Below, piece by piece: positions 33,974 to 42,238 of a DNA stretch of 64,000 nt (positions are counted from its first letter, which is position 1; each line of letters opens with the position of its first letter). This DNA comes from an uncultured Persicobacter sp. (GTDB lineage: Bacteria > Bacteroidota > Bacteroidia > Cytophagales > Cyclobacteriaceae). Under the pieces are notes generated by a model. That model saw only the letters and a list, made by a program, of their open reading frames with translations, ran no database searches and had not been told where the DNA came from. The position numbers and the translations under genes are program-made. The stretch is from NCBI GenBank assembly GCA_947498325.1, contig CANMKE010000004.1, positions 231,488 through 295,487 of the forward strand, in the 5' to 3' direction.

Positions 33974-35323
33974 ATGGAAGGTTTAATTATGGCTGCCCAA
34001 ATGATCTTGGGACTTTCGATTCTTGTCGGAGTTCATGAGATGGGACACTTGGTAGCGGCAAAAGTATTTGGCATGCGTGTGGAGCAATTTTCTATTGGCT
34101 TTCCACCCAAACTTTTTTCAAAGCAATTCGGCGAAACGGAATATTCTTTATCACTGATCCCACTTGGCGGCTATGTGAAAATTTCAGGAATGATTGACGA
34201 ATCCATGGATAAAGAGCAAATGAACCAGGAACCACAAGACTGGGAGTTTCGCTCAAAACCGGCATGGCAACGCCTGATCGTAATGCTTGGTGGCATTATC
34301 GTGAACGTGATCATGGGGATTATCATCTTTGTGATTCTTTCCTACAGCTTCGGGGAAACCTACATTCCTAAATCAGAATTGAACAAAAACGGTATTATTG
34401 CCTATGACCTTGCCCAGGAAATTGGTTTTAAGACTGGTGATAAAATTCAGAACATCAACGGGCAGGAGTTTGAGCGTTTCTCGGACCTGCTGAACCCTGA
34501 ATTGATGATGAATGCCGGAAGTTATTATACGGTGGTTCGTAACGGCCAAACAGCCAAAGTAACGATCCCTGCTGGCTTCATGGATAAAATCGCTACGAAT
34601 AAAGAGGATGAAAAACCTCACTTTATTGGTCCACGTCAGCCGTTTGAGGTTGGACAGGTCATGACCAACTCTCCTGCTGATATCGCAGGCCTGAGCCAGG
34701 GAGATAAGATTGTAAGCATCAACAATGCTGATGTTACTTTCTTCGATCAGTTACAAAAAGAACTGGAGGACAATGCCGGCAAGCAGGTTTCCATGACCGT
34801 AAGCCGCAACAATGAAACAAAAACACTTGAGGCCACTGTTGGTGAAGACGGCAAGCTGGGCTTCATGCCTGTGATGGGCTTGAAACTGGCAAGCATTCAG
34901 CCAAGCTTCGGTGAAGCCATCGGTTTGGGTACGACAAAGGCCTTTTCTGTGGTTTGGCTGAACATTCAGGCTTTTGGAAAAATCTTCACCGGAGAGCTTT
35001 CTGCCAAAAAATCCCTTGGGGGGCCTATCGCCATAGCACAGTCTTTCGGAGGCACCTGGGACTGGTTCAGATTCTGGTCGCTCACAGGGCTTTTATCAAT
35101 GGTATTGGCCTTTATGAACCTTCTGCCAATCCCTGCGCTGGATGGTGGCCATGTGATGTTCCTACTTTATGAGATGATCTCTGGACACAAACCAAGCGAC
35201 AAGTTTATGGAAGTGGCGCAAAAGATCGGTATGGTCATGCTATTGGCCCTGATGGTCTTTATTTTCGCTAACGACATCATTAAGCTATTACCTACAAGCT
35301 GGGTTCAGTGGCTGGGATGGTAA
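33974..35323 (+). CDS. rseP: RIP metalloprotease RseP (site-2 protease)
   Basis: RseP is an inner-membrane zinc protease that cuts anti-sigma factors and remnant signal peptides within the membrane. The 449-residue protein has the HEMGH zinc motif (21-25) in the first membrane helix, a second membrane segment near 95-120, two PDZ-like regions (about 130-215 and 220-290) and the C-terminal membrane part. The LDG metal-ligand motif is in PIPALDGGHV near residue 396. It starts 1 base after dxr, so the two are translationally linked. Confidence 0.95.
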   Translation: MEGLIMAAQMILGLSILVGVHEMGHLVAAKVFGMRVEQFSIGFPPKLFSKQFGETEYSLSLIPLGGYVKISGMIDESMDKEQMNQEPQDWEFRSKPAWQRLIVMLGGIIVNVIMGIIIFVILSYSFGETYIPKSELNKNGIIAYDLAQEIGFKTGDKIQNINGQEFERFSDLLNPELMMNAGSYYTVVRNGQTAKVTIPAGFMDKIATNKEDEKPHFIGPRQPFEVGQVMTNSPADIAGLSQGDKIVSINNADVTFFDQLQKELEDNAGKQVSMTVSRNNETKTLEATVGEDGKLGFMPVMGLKLASIQPSFGEAIGLGTTKAFSVVWLNIQAFGKIFTGELSAKKSLGGPIAIAQSFGGTWDWFRFWSLTGLLSMVLAFMNLLPIPALDGGHVMFLLYEMISGHKPSDKFMEVAQKIGMVMLLALMVFIFANDIIKLLPTSWVQWLGW

Positions 35324-35358
35324 GTTTTAGTGATTAATCGCTGTACCAAAAATATATA

Positions 35359-35392
35359 AAAGCCCCCTTTTCTTGCGAGAAGGGGGCTTTTT
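35359..35392 (+). terminator. Terminator of dxr-rseP
   Basis: AAAGCCCCCTT pairs with AAGGGGGCTTT, followed by further T. Confidence 0.88.
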
Positions 35393-35524
35393 ACTTGTTG
35401 CCCACAATGGGCTTTAAGATAAAATATTCGTCTGCTGAATTTAATTACTGTAGTGATTTCCAAAGCTTGGTCATCAGCTTACAAAAGCATTGCGAACAAT
35501 AACAATCATTCAACAGACCGTTAT

Positions 35525-36451
35525 TTATGCTCCAATGTGTAAAATATTAGGCACATCAACAATCACTTCCTCATCATCGATTAATGCCTTTAGGCGAACC
35601 GCACTATTTTGTGCCTGATAGCGTTGAATATCACTGATCACCCAACTATTCAACCCACTATAACTTTTCAGTTCAAAAGAAGCATATTCCGCCCAATTAG
35701 AAATTCTGTTCCAATATCCGTCTGCTGTCTGATACTCGATCGAAAGCGTAACCATTTTTGAGCCATTTTCATCTGACATTGGCACGCCAAGCCCTACATA
35801 AACCATATTGTTATATACCATAGCCTCCACACTCAAGGAAGAACCATTAAAATAAGTGTGCATTCCATTAGGGAAGACAGTCAGTCGCTGCTCTACGGTA
35901 CCCCAATATTGATCAAGTAACTCTTCTTCAAAAACAACATTTGAATTGTTCGTAACATTTGCCCACATCTCGAGTTCTGTGAGTTCCCCCCTTTTTGCAA
36001 AAGTTTCCCGATCCATTCCCGACAGGCTAATATCACCATTAACATGATAATGCTCAAAAAGAGGACTACTACTTGAGCGAAGGTTTTCTGTTACCAAATG
36101 GCCGTCAGCGACTACCGTTACATTCTCAATTAAAAATTTGTTCGATGGTGCTTCAAAATTCAACTTGAAACCCTTAAACACGCCTTCTCCCACACCACTG
36201 AATTGATTGGTTTGGGGATCAAATACCCCACCATGAAGGGTATTGACAAAAACCCTGTAATTCATGTTAAGGTCCCAGTCTGCAGGTAGTCCGAGTGTAT
36301 CAGGAGAGCTACAAACACCATACAACTGAACGGTTGTCTCTACAGGAAAAGCATTGATTAAAGCATCTTCATCATCTTTATTACAAGATAGCAAGGCAAA
36401 AGAGACAAGAAGGGCCATAGCCCCAAGCTTGATGTTAGGTAAAAATTTCAT
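35525..36451 (-). CDS. Orphan lipoprotein of unknown function
   Basis: The start at 36451 (MKFLPNIKLGAMALLVSFALLSC) gives 308 residues with a good lipobox (LLSC, then NKDDED); the frame could begin 8 codons earlier. The Asp/Glu run after the Cys resembles the surface-export signal described for Bacteroidota lipoproteins. The mature part is beta-rich with many Asn, Ser and aromatic residues and has one central Cys-Ser-Ser segment. I recognise no domain. It is transcribed on the minus strand, with a terminator hairpin of an upstream transcript just before it and long AT-rich DNA beyond. Codon and base composition are more AT-rich than in its rseP neighbour. Confidence 0.7.
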   Translation of the reverse strand: MKFLPNIKLGAMALLVSFALLSCNKDDEDALINAFPVETTVQLYGVCSSPDTLGLPADWDLNMNYRVFVNTLHGGVFDPQTNQFSGVGEGVFKGFKLNFEAPSNKFLIENVTVVADGHLVTENLRSSSSPLFEHYHVNGDISLSGMDRETFAKRGELTELEMWANVTNNSNVVFEEELLDQYWGTVEQRLTVFPNGMHTYFNGSSLSVEAMVYNNMVYVGLGVPMSDENGSKMVTLSIEYQTADGYWNRISNWAEYASFELKSYSGLNSWVISDIQRYQAQNSAVRLKALIDDEEVIVDVPNILHIGA

Positions 36452-37032
36452 TAAACAATAGGTTGAACAACACATCTAAATAACCAATGTGTTAAAATAA
36501 ATATGATAAAATTAAAAAAAGGCGTACTTACGCCACATAAACAGTGATTAAAGTTATAAAAATTAATCATTTATTTAAATAATATATTTCCTCAAACTAA
36601 TGTACACTAAGCAAACCCTCTATATATTAATTCTTTAATAGAAGAAAATAAATTCAACATACCCCAAACTTAGCAACTATAAACCACAATTTATCTTCCA
36701 ATATTTTATATATACTCGAAGGAACTCTATCGTCAAGCCCCAACTATTCAACATTGATGAATATCATGCTATTTATTTTTACAAAGTGAAAACACTCAAT
36801 TATTTCTAAATTCACCTTCGGATATCATATTTAAATCAGGCCTCCATTTTTTCATTTAAAATAAGAAGAATATTTTTTTATAATCTACCAGTTAATAAAC
36901 CCGCACTATTATCACCTTCTTAGAAACAAGAGTGTACAACAAGCTGAAAGTACGCTATTTAGCAATAACGACAAGGATTTTTGACCAACCTGCTATACAC
37001 TCTATTTGATAAAAGGAACTGAATAATCTCTT
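36452..37032. other. AT-rich intergenic region
   Basis: This stretch of nearly 580 bases is strongly AT-rich. Apart from the hairpin at 36514-36534 I see no gene, repeat or promoter that I can support. Confidence 0.5.
36514..36534 (-). terminator. Terminator hairpin between the metzincin and lipoprotein genes
   Basis: On the minus strand GGCGTA pairs with TACGCC around a 2-base loop and leads into seven T. It lies about 60 bases before the start at 36451, so it may end the metzincin transcript or act as a leader hairpin. Confidence 0.5.
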
Positions 37033-38079
37033 TTAGTAAGGATGGCCCTGCAAGCCTCTTAACATATCTTCACCAAAATAATAGGTAAACATATCGACAT
37101 CGGCACCAGAAGGCCACTTTGGCGACTGTAACAGCCCTTGAACAGACGGCTGAGTATTGAAGCCTGGGGCAACTACTGCCTGCACGTAATAAGGAATATT
37201 ATTGGGGTTCAGCAGGACATTTGCACCGTCATGGCTGTATCCCCAAGTGTGTGTGATTTCGTGCATTAACAAGCCAGCCGTCATGTAAAATGAACCTGTT
37301 GCCACACCATGTTCATGTAGGTAAACTTTCAATTCGCCTCCTAAGTCGCCATAAGCCTCACCACCATTCACCTGACTGTACAAAAACAGCTGATAGTTTT
37401 TCCCGCCATTGGTCATCGCATTATTCGCCACCTGCTTAAATGCCTCGAAATTACTGGGAATGTTTCGCGCAGGTGCCTGTGTAGCCCCATTAAAGGTATA
37501 TTGCTGTAGTAAGCCTAAGTTGCGATTAAACACCTGCTTGAATTTTGGTGCATTGAACATGAACTTGATTAAGCCGAACATCCGCTGGATATTCTTCTGT
37601 GCCTGTCCGCTCCAGTACATGGGGCCTGCCAAAATTGCACCCCAGGATGCCGGTGGGTTAGTCGGTGTTCCAAACTGATAGTGTACCCCTTCCATTAATG
37701 GATGCTGATCCTGTGCAACGGTTAATGCGTCTTGTCGGTGATTTTTCACTACGTATTGCGCGTCTTGTTGCTCAAGACCAAAATCTACCAGTCGCTGAAC
37801 AATTTCAGTGTCCGTCAGCTGATGGATTAGTGCAGGACTTAGGGAAGTCATGGGGATACCTTGATCGACAAGCTGAGCCGTGTCAAGTAATAGAGGTCTT
37901 ATTGTGGAGTCAGAAACAGCCTCTTTGCCTTTCAGTTTATGGTGGTCTCTATCGCCCTGATGCCGAGCGGTTGTTTCTTTTTGAGGTAAAACAGGTTTGG
38001 GATCATTGGATTTAGAACAGCCCCAAAAGCCCATCAGCAAACATAGCAATCCTGCTATTTTGATCGTAATTTTTCTCAT
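37033..38079 (-). CDS. Lipoprotein with metzincin-type zinc motif (putative secreted protease)
   Basis: The 348-residue protein has a lipobox GFWGC (Cys21) and should sit on the envelope or cell surface. Residues 273-283 read HEITHTWGYSH, a complete HExxHxxGxxH metzincin zinc site, preceded by a hydrophobic helix (FYMTAGLLM). No standard Met-turn could be assigned; MFTYYFGEDM near the C-terminus is a candidate. The N-terminal 130 residues are polar with His-rich pieces (RHQGDRDHHK) and may be a linker or propeptide. No known family was recognised beyond the motif. It is a single gene in AT-rich surroundings. Confidence 0.75.
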   Translation of the reverse strand: MRKITIKIAGLLCLLMGFWGCSKSNDPKPVLPQKETTARHQGDRDHHKLKGKEAVSDSTIRPLLLDTAQLVDQGIPMTSLSPALIHQLTDTEIVQRLVDFGLEQQDAQYVVKNHRQDALTVAQDQHPLMEGVHYQFGTPTNPPASWGAILAGPMYWSGQAQKNIQRMFGLIKFMFNAPKFKQVFNRNLGLLQQYTFNGATQAPARNIPSNFEAFKQVANNAMTNGGKNYQLFLYSQVNGGEAYGDLGGELKVYLHEHGVATGSFYMTAGLLMHEITHTWGYSHDGANVLLNPNNIPYYVQAVVAPGFNTQPSVQGLLQSPKWPSGADVDMFTYYFGEDMLRGLQGHPY

Positions 38080-38509
38080 AAGTTATGGTAGTGGTGATTA
38101 CTATTGAATCTTTTTCACCAAAAAAGCCAAATATTATACCACTGAAACCATCCTCATTAATATCTAACAGCTCCCTTATTCAATTGAATAAAAATCACGA
38201 TAAAGCCCATAAAAAAGGAAAAGGCTCCGGTTGCCCTATGAAGGAAAACCGAAGCCTTTATCGACAAGAAAACAACTTCCCGTCTTTATCAATTGAACTG
38301 CTTTAACTCAAATTTGAACTGACCGAAACAATCGGTTCAACAAATTGAAAAAGCACCCCAAGACACCGCCTGAACCTGTCGCGGGGCTCTATCTCGGATT
38401 ACGAATCATAAATACCACCTGATTTTTTTATCGTCCACGGTTTGCGCAGGTTCACACCGCATTTTTTGGGCTAACGTGCATGATTTTTTTACGCATCGAT
38501 TCGCTTTTT
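38080..38509. other. Intergenic region upstream of the metzincin gene
   Basis: This stretch of about 430 bases contains a terminator-like hairpin (38211-38258), an inverted pair CTGAACCTG (near 38370) / CAGGTTCA (near 38448) and several short T runs. A 73-codon plus-strand frame here looks non-coding. Confidence 0.5.
38211..38258 (-). terminator. Terminator-like hairpin upstream of the metzincin gene
   Basis: AAGGCTCCGGTT (38221-38232) pairs with AACCGAAGCCTT (38247-38258; one mismatch). On the minus strand a T-rich stretch follows. It lies about 250 bases past the phosphatase gene stop. Confidence 0.55.
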
Positions 38510-39019
38510 TTACGCTTTCAAAATATAATCTGATGCTTCGAGCAGGCTGAAACAAAAATGATCCCCATCGGTCTCTACTTTCGTTGGCGCCACACGAACT
38601 GTTCCCATGCCTAATTTTTTTGCTGGCACCAAATCGCGTTCCTGATCTCCTACCATAAAGCTTTGGGTCGGATCAATGTTATATTTGGCGATCGCGCGCT
38701 CAAACATCAATGTACCAGGCTTACGGGCAATAGATTCCGATTTGGTGGGATGGTGCGGACAATAATAAATGGCGTCAATCAGCCTGCCGGTATTCGCCTG
38801 CAACTTCTCATGACACGCCAGCACATCGGCTTTAGTATATAAACCTTTGGCTATTCCTGCCTGGTTGGTAATCACTACCAAACGGTAGCCCGCATCCTTC
38901 AATCGCTTCAGCGCTTCACCAACGCCAGCTTCAATCTCAAAATCTTCCAACCGAAAGGTATATTCTCCTCTTTCTACATTCAGGACACCATCACGGTCCA
39001 AAAAGATGCACTTTTCCAT
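38510..39019 (-). CDS. gmhB: HAD-IIIA phosphatase, GmhB-like (heptose bisphosphate phosphatase candidate)
   Basis: This 169-residue HAD hydrolase has DRDGVLN with the nucleophile Asp at about residue 8 and the acid/base Asp two later. It also has motif II VITNQAGIAKG, motif III RKPGTLMFE and motif IV MVGDQERDL, all as in GmhB (D-glycero-D-manno-heptose 1,7-bisphosphate 7-phosphatase) or the HisB N-domain. The zinc loop begins normally with YCPHHP, but the usual downstream CxCRKP is SESIARKP, so two of the four expected zinc ligands are missing. The start at 39019 is preferred to an ATG 3 codons upstream. Substrate is uncertain. Confidence 0.8.
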   Translation of the reverse strand: MEKCIFLDRDGVLNVERGEYTFRLEDFEIEAGVGEALKRLKDAGYRLVVITNQAGIAKGLYTKADVLACHEKLQANTGRLIDAIYYCPHHPTKSESIARKPGTLMFERAIAKYNIDPTQSFMVGDQERDLVPAKKLGMGTVRVAPTKVETDGDHFCFSLLEASDYILKA

Positions 39020-39042
39020 GAATAACAATTTTACTGTTTGCC

Positions 39043-39050
39043 CAAAATTA
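39043..39050 (-). promoter_or_regulatory. Candidate -7 box for the GmhB-like gene
   Basis: The minus strand reads TAATTTTG, a match to TAnnTTTG, about 25 bases before the chosen ATG. A TTTG lies 16 bases further upstream (shorter than the usual spacer). Confidence 0.4.
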
Positions 39051-39112
39051 CGAATTAATCGAATATCAAAGGCCTTTGGATTAAATATATTGGGTTATTG
39101 TAATGCTTTTCT

Positions 39113-39120
39113 TAATTTTG
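39113..39120 (+). promoter_or_regulatory. Candidate -7 box for the polyprenol-phosphate glycosyltransferase
   Basis: TAATTTTG matches TAnnTTTG and would give a leader of about 85 bases; no -33 partner was found. Confidence 0.35.
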
Positions 39121-39213
39121 CCCTTTACTTTGAGGGGCTGAATATTATTTCGGCAATATTTTTGATCAAAGACTATTGACTCCCACATCTTTGGGACTGA
39201 AAACACCAGATAT

Positions 39214-40020
39214 ATGAGTAAAAATATTGTAATCATACCTACCTATAATGAGAAAGAAAACATTGAAGCGATCATTCGCAAGGTATTTTCTTTGGAGGTA
39301 GATTTTCATTTGCTGATCGTGGACGATGGTTCCCCTGACGGGACAGCGATTATCGTGAAAAAACTTCAGCAAGAGTTTGGCCACCGTTTACACATGATCG
39401 AGCGCTCAGGAAAACTGGGCTTGGGCACTGCCTATATCACTGGGTTCAAATACTGCCTGGAGCAAGGCTATGATTACATCTATGAGATGGACGCCGATTT
39501 CAGTCATAATCCCGAAGATTTGGTACGACTCTACCATGCCTGTGCGATTGATGGCGCAGATATGTCGATCGGTTCCCGCTATGTGTCGGGTGTCAATGTG
39601 GTTAATTGGCCCATGAAGCGCGTACTGATGTCTTATTATGCAAGTAAGTATGTACAATTCATCACTGGATTGCCTTTTAATGACACCACCGCAGGCTTTG
39701 TCTGCTACAGTCGCCGAGCGTTGGCACACCTTGACTTCGACAAAATCAAGTTCGTTGGATATGCCTTTCAGATAGAAATGAAATTCACGATCTGGAAGCA
39801 CGGATTCAATATTGTGGAGGTGCCTATCGTATTTACCGACCGTACAGAAGGAGAATCGAAAATGTCTGGAGGTATCTTTAAAGAAGCCGTAATTGGCGTA
39901 ATCAAACTGAAGGTCAATAGCTTTTTCAGAAAATTCGCTCCTTGCACAGCTCCTCAGCAGGAAAAAATCAGCATAGAAGAAACGAAAAAAAAGACGGAAG
40001 CCTCTCTGGTAGAGGCGTAG
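39214..40020 (+). CDS. Polyprenol monophosphomannose synthase-like glycosyltransferase (GT2)
   Basis: The 268-residue GT2 enzyme resembles soluble dolichol/polyprenol-phosphate mannosyltransferases, which make a lipid-linked sugar donor at the inner face of the membrane. It has IIPTYNEKENI near the N-terminus, LIVDDGSPDGT, GKLGLGTAYITGF and the metal-binding MDADFSHNPED. GSRYVSG and the FVGYAFQIEMKF and IVFTDRTEGESKMSGGIFKEA blocks are also typical. There is no C-terminal membrane domain; instead it ends in a charged Lys/Glu tail of about 30 residues. It diverges from the GmhB-like gene. The sugar (mannose or glucose) is not decided by sequence. Confidence 0.88.
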   Translation: MSKNIVIIPTYNEKENIEAIIRKVFSLEVDFHLLIVDDGSPDGTAIIVKKLQQEFGHRLHMIERSGKLGLGTAYITGFKYCLEQGYDYIYEMDADFSHNPEDLVRLYHACAIDGADMSIGSRYVSGVNVVNWPMKRVLMSYYASKYVQFITGLPFNDTTAGFVCYSRRALAHLDFDKIKFVGYAFQIEMKFTIWKHGFNIVEVPIVFTDRTEGESKMSGGIFKEAVIGVIKLKVNSFFRKFAPCTAPQQEKISIEETKKKTEASLVEA

Positions 40021-40039
40021 ATAAAAAATAACACCATTA

Positions 40040-40077
40040 AAGGCTGTTGCTGACAAGTTCAGGAACAGCCTTTTTAC
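40040..40077 (+). terminator. Terminator of the glycosyltransferase gene
   Basis: AAGGCTGTT pairs with AACAGCCTT (40040-40048 with 40064-40072) and is followed by T. Confidence 0.8.
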
Positions 40078-40101
40078 ATTCCCATTGACCTGACCACTAC
40101 T

Positions 40102-40812
40102 ATGTTTCAACTCAATACCCAAGGCCGTACATACGGTCAAAACCTGCGTTTGGCCATTTTTTTATCCTTCTCCGCAGGACTGATCAATATTATAGGCCTG
40201 TTGCAGTTCGGTGAACTGGTGACCCATGTAACGGGGCACTTTACCCACTTCGCCAATGCCCTGAGTACGGGCAACTTTACACTGATCCTCCAACGGTTTG
40301 GTTTTCTGTTCTCTTTTATCTTCGGCGCCATGGCCGCTTCGGTACTGGTCATTTATACTGGCCGATGGAAAGAACAATACTCACACACTTTTGCCCTACT
40401 GATCGAAATCGCCATTTTGTTTTTTGTATTGAGCCATCCCAATTGGTCAGCACGCTGGAATGCCTATCTCCTGCTTTTTGCTATGGGCCTGCAAAATGCC
40501 CTGGTCACCCGCATCTCGGGTGCGGTGGTAAGAACCACCCACCTAACGGGAATTTCTACAGACCTGGGGATAGAGCTCGTTTCGCTATTTCACAGCCAGG
40601 GCGAGGAAAGGAAGCAGATTGCCCGCAGGCTGTCATTGCAATCCACCATTGTTACGGGCTTTGTTGTCGGAGGAATTGGCGCCGTATTCTTGTTCAGCAA
40701 ATTTCATATTCATGCCCTGCTGTTGCCCATTGCTATTTTAACCAGTGCACTGATTTACGACGCCGTACATTATCAGCTCCACCATAAAAAAGATTTACCC
40801 AAAATGAACTAA
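40102..40812 (+). CDS. DUF1275 (YoaK-type) membrane protein
   Basis: This 236-residue protein has about six membrane helices and matches DUF1275/YoaK. It has the entry FLSFSAGLINIIGLLQFGELVTHVTGHFTHFANAL and the central block LLLFAMGLQNALVTRISGAVVRTTHLTGISTDLGIEL. The family is widespread and uncharacterised; a transport role is only guessed from topology. It lies in the inner membrane. It faces the LolC-type gene across a long inverted repeat (40820-40879). Confidence 0.88.
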   Translation: MFQLNTQGRTYGQNLRLAIFLSFSAGLINIIGLLQFGELVTHVTGHFTHFANALSTGNFTLILQRFGFLFSFIFGAMAASVLVIYTGRWKEQYSHTFALLIEIAILFFVLSHPNWSARWNAYLLLFAMGLQNALVTRISGAVVRTTHLTGISTDLGIELVSLFHSQGEERKQIARRLSLQSTIVTGFVVGGIGAVFLFSKFHIHALLLPIAILTSALIYDAVHYQLHHKKDLPKMN

Positions 40813-40819
40813 ACCAATA

Positions 40820-40879
40820 ATGCCCCCTATTTTCACGACGAGCTTTAAGTTCTAAACACGTTCTGAAAATAAGGGGCAT
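40820..40879. terminator. Long inverted repeat between convergent genes (possible bidirectional terminator)
   Basis: The 16-base arm ATGCCCCCTATTTTCA (40820-40835) pairs with 40864-40879 with one mismatch around a 28-base loop. No T run follows the stem, so it could be a terminator or a short inverted-repeat element. Confidence 0.45.
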
Positions 40880-40908
40880 CAGAAGCAGCATGACCGAAAT
40901 GGCCTTTA

Positions 40909-42129
40909 TCAGTCGAAACGGATTGCCTTTATAGGTGTAATTTTTGAGGCCACGACTGTCGGCAACCATAATACCAGCGTTACAACAACGAAGGTAAGTA
41001 AATTGGAACCGATCAGATACGTCCAGTCCCAGGAAATTGGTACATAGTTCATATAATAAGAAGACATCTCGAGCGGAATCAGGTGAAATTCCCATTGTAA
41101 CCACCCAAATCCCAAACCAATCAGGTTACCGTAAAGCATCCCTTTCAAGATCAGCAGCGAACCATTGTACATGAATATTTTCCGCACCTGATGATCCGTC
41201 GCCCCGAGGGCCTTGAGCATCCCAATCATTTGTGTGCGCTCCATAATGAGGATCAGTACCACTGATACCATATTGATACAGGCCACAAAAAGGATCAGGC
41301 TGAGGATAATCACCACATTGTTGTCGAGCAATTTCAGCCAGTCGAAGAAATCAGCATGCCGATCGGTCACTTTGGTAACAAACAAATCAAAGCCCGCCAA
41401 ATCAAACAGCTGTTCATGAATCTGATCGAGCTGCTCCATACTTTTCAGGTGAACTTCAAGGCCTCCAACCAAAGAGTCTGGCCACTGGTTCAGGCGTTGA
41501 ATCATCCGCAGGTCACCAATAACCACCTTCTCGTCGAACTCCTCAAGCCCCGATTCATAAACCCCACTGACATACACTTTCCGAAAGCGTGGAGGGTCCT
41601 GAATAAAGTACATCCTGGTGGTATCGCCCACGTGCAAATCCAACAGGTTGGCCGTCGTTTTACTGACCATCACCTGCTGATCGTATCGTCGTGTGCTGTC
41701 AAACTGCGGAAAATGCCCCGCAATAATATTGGTGGCAAATTCCGAATGCTCATAGGACTGATCCACCCCTTTGAGGATAATCCCTGCCACCTCATCGTTA
41801 TCTTTCAACAAGCCCGGCTTACTGGAATAAGGGTAAACCCCCTCAATACCTGAAATATCTTTCCACTGCTCCATCACAGGGTTATGAACAGATATCGGAT
41901 CTTCTTCATAAGAATTACTCAGTGAATAGCGCAACACCTGGCAATGCCCACTGAAGCTGACCACCTTACGGATGATATTTTCCCGAAAGCCCGTCAGTAT
42001 CAAAAAAGAAATCAAGATCAGCCCAAGGCCCATAGCAATGGTGGCCACGGCCACGCGGTGAATCACTGCCGAGAAGGTTCCCTGACCGACTTTGTTAATT
42101 CTTTTGGAAATAAATAAAGATAGGTTCAA
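40909..42129 (-). CDS. FtsX/LolC-family ABC transporter permease
   Basis: The 406-residue inner-membrane protein has the LolC/LolE plan: an N-terminal helix (about 22-48, VAVATIAMGLGLILISFLIL), a large periplasmic domain (about 50-265) and three C-terminal helices. These include VVIILSLILFVACINMVSVVLILIMERTQMIGMLKALGA, the cytosolic coupling region of FtsX-type permeases. LolC/E partners release lipoproteins from the inner membrane; other members do different jobs. No ATPase (LolD) gene is beside it. It is divergent from namZ, with 109 bases between starts. Confidence 0.88.
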   Translation of the reverse strand: MNLSLFISKRINKVGQGTFSAVIHRVAVATIAMGLGLILISFLILTGFRENIIRKVVSFSGHCQVLRYSLSNSYEEDPISVHNPVMEQWKDISGIEGVYPYSSKPGLLKDNDEVAGIILKGVDQSYEHSEFATNIIAGHFPQFDSTRRYDQQVMVSKTTANLLDLHVGDTTRMYFIQDPPRFRKVYVSGVYESGLEEFDEKVVIGDLRMIQRLNQWPDSLVGGLEVHLKSMEQLDQIHEQLFDLAGFDLFVTKVTDRHADFFDWLKLLDNNVVIILSLILFVACINMVSVVLILIMERTQMIGMLKALGATDHQVRKIFMYNGSLLILKGMLYGNLIGLGFGWLQWEFHLIPLEMSSYYMNYVPISWDWTYLIGSNLLTFVVVTLVLWLPTVVASKITPIKAIRFD

Positions 42130-42238
42130 TTTTATCTTTAATTTTAAAATTCAAAAAACTGACCCTTAAATTTAAGCGTCCTCCCCCAAAATGGGTTATA
42201 TTCTCAAAACTATCGAATATCAAGCAAGATTAATATAA

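Noticed and set aside
38085..38306. A 73-codon plus-strand frame in the gap upstream of the metzincin gene.
   Set aside because: It crosses a terminator hairpin, has no recognisable domain or start signal and has an atypical composition.
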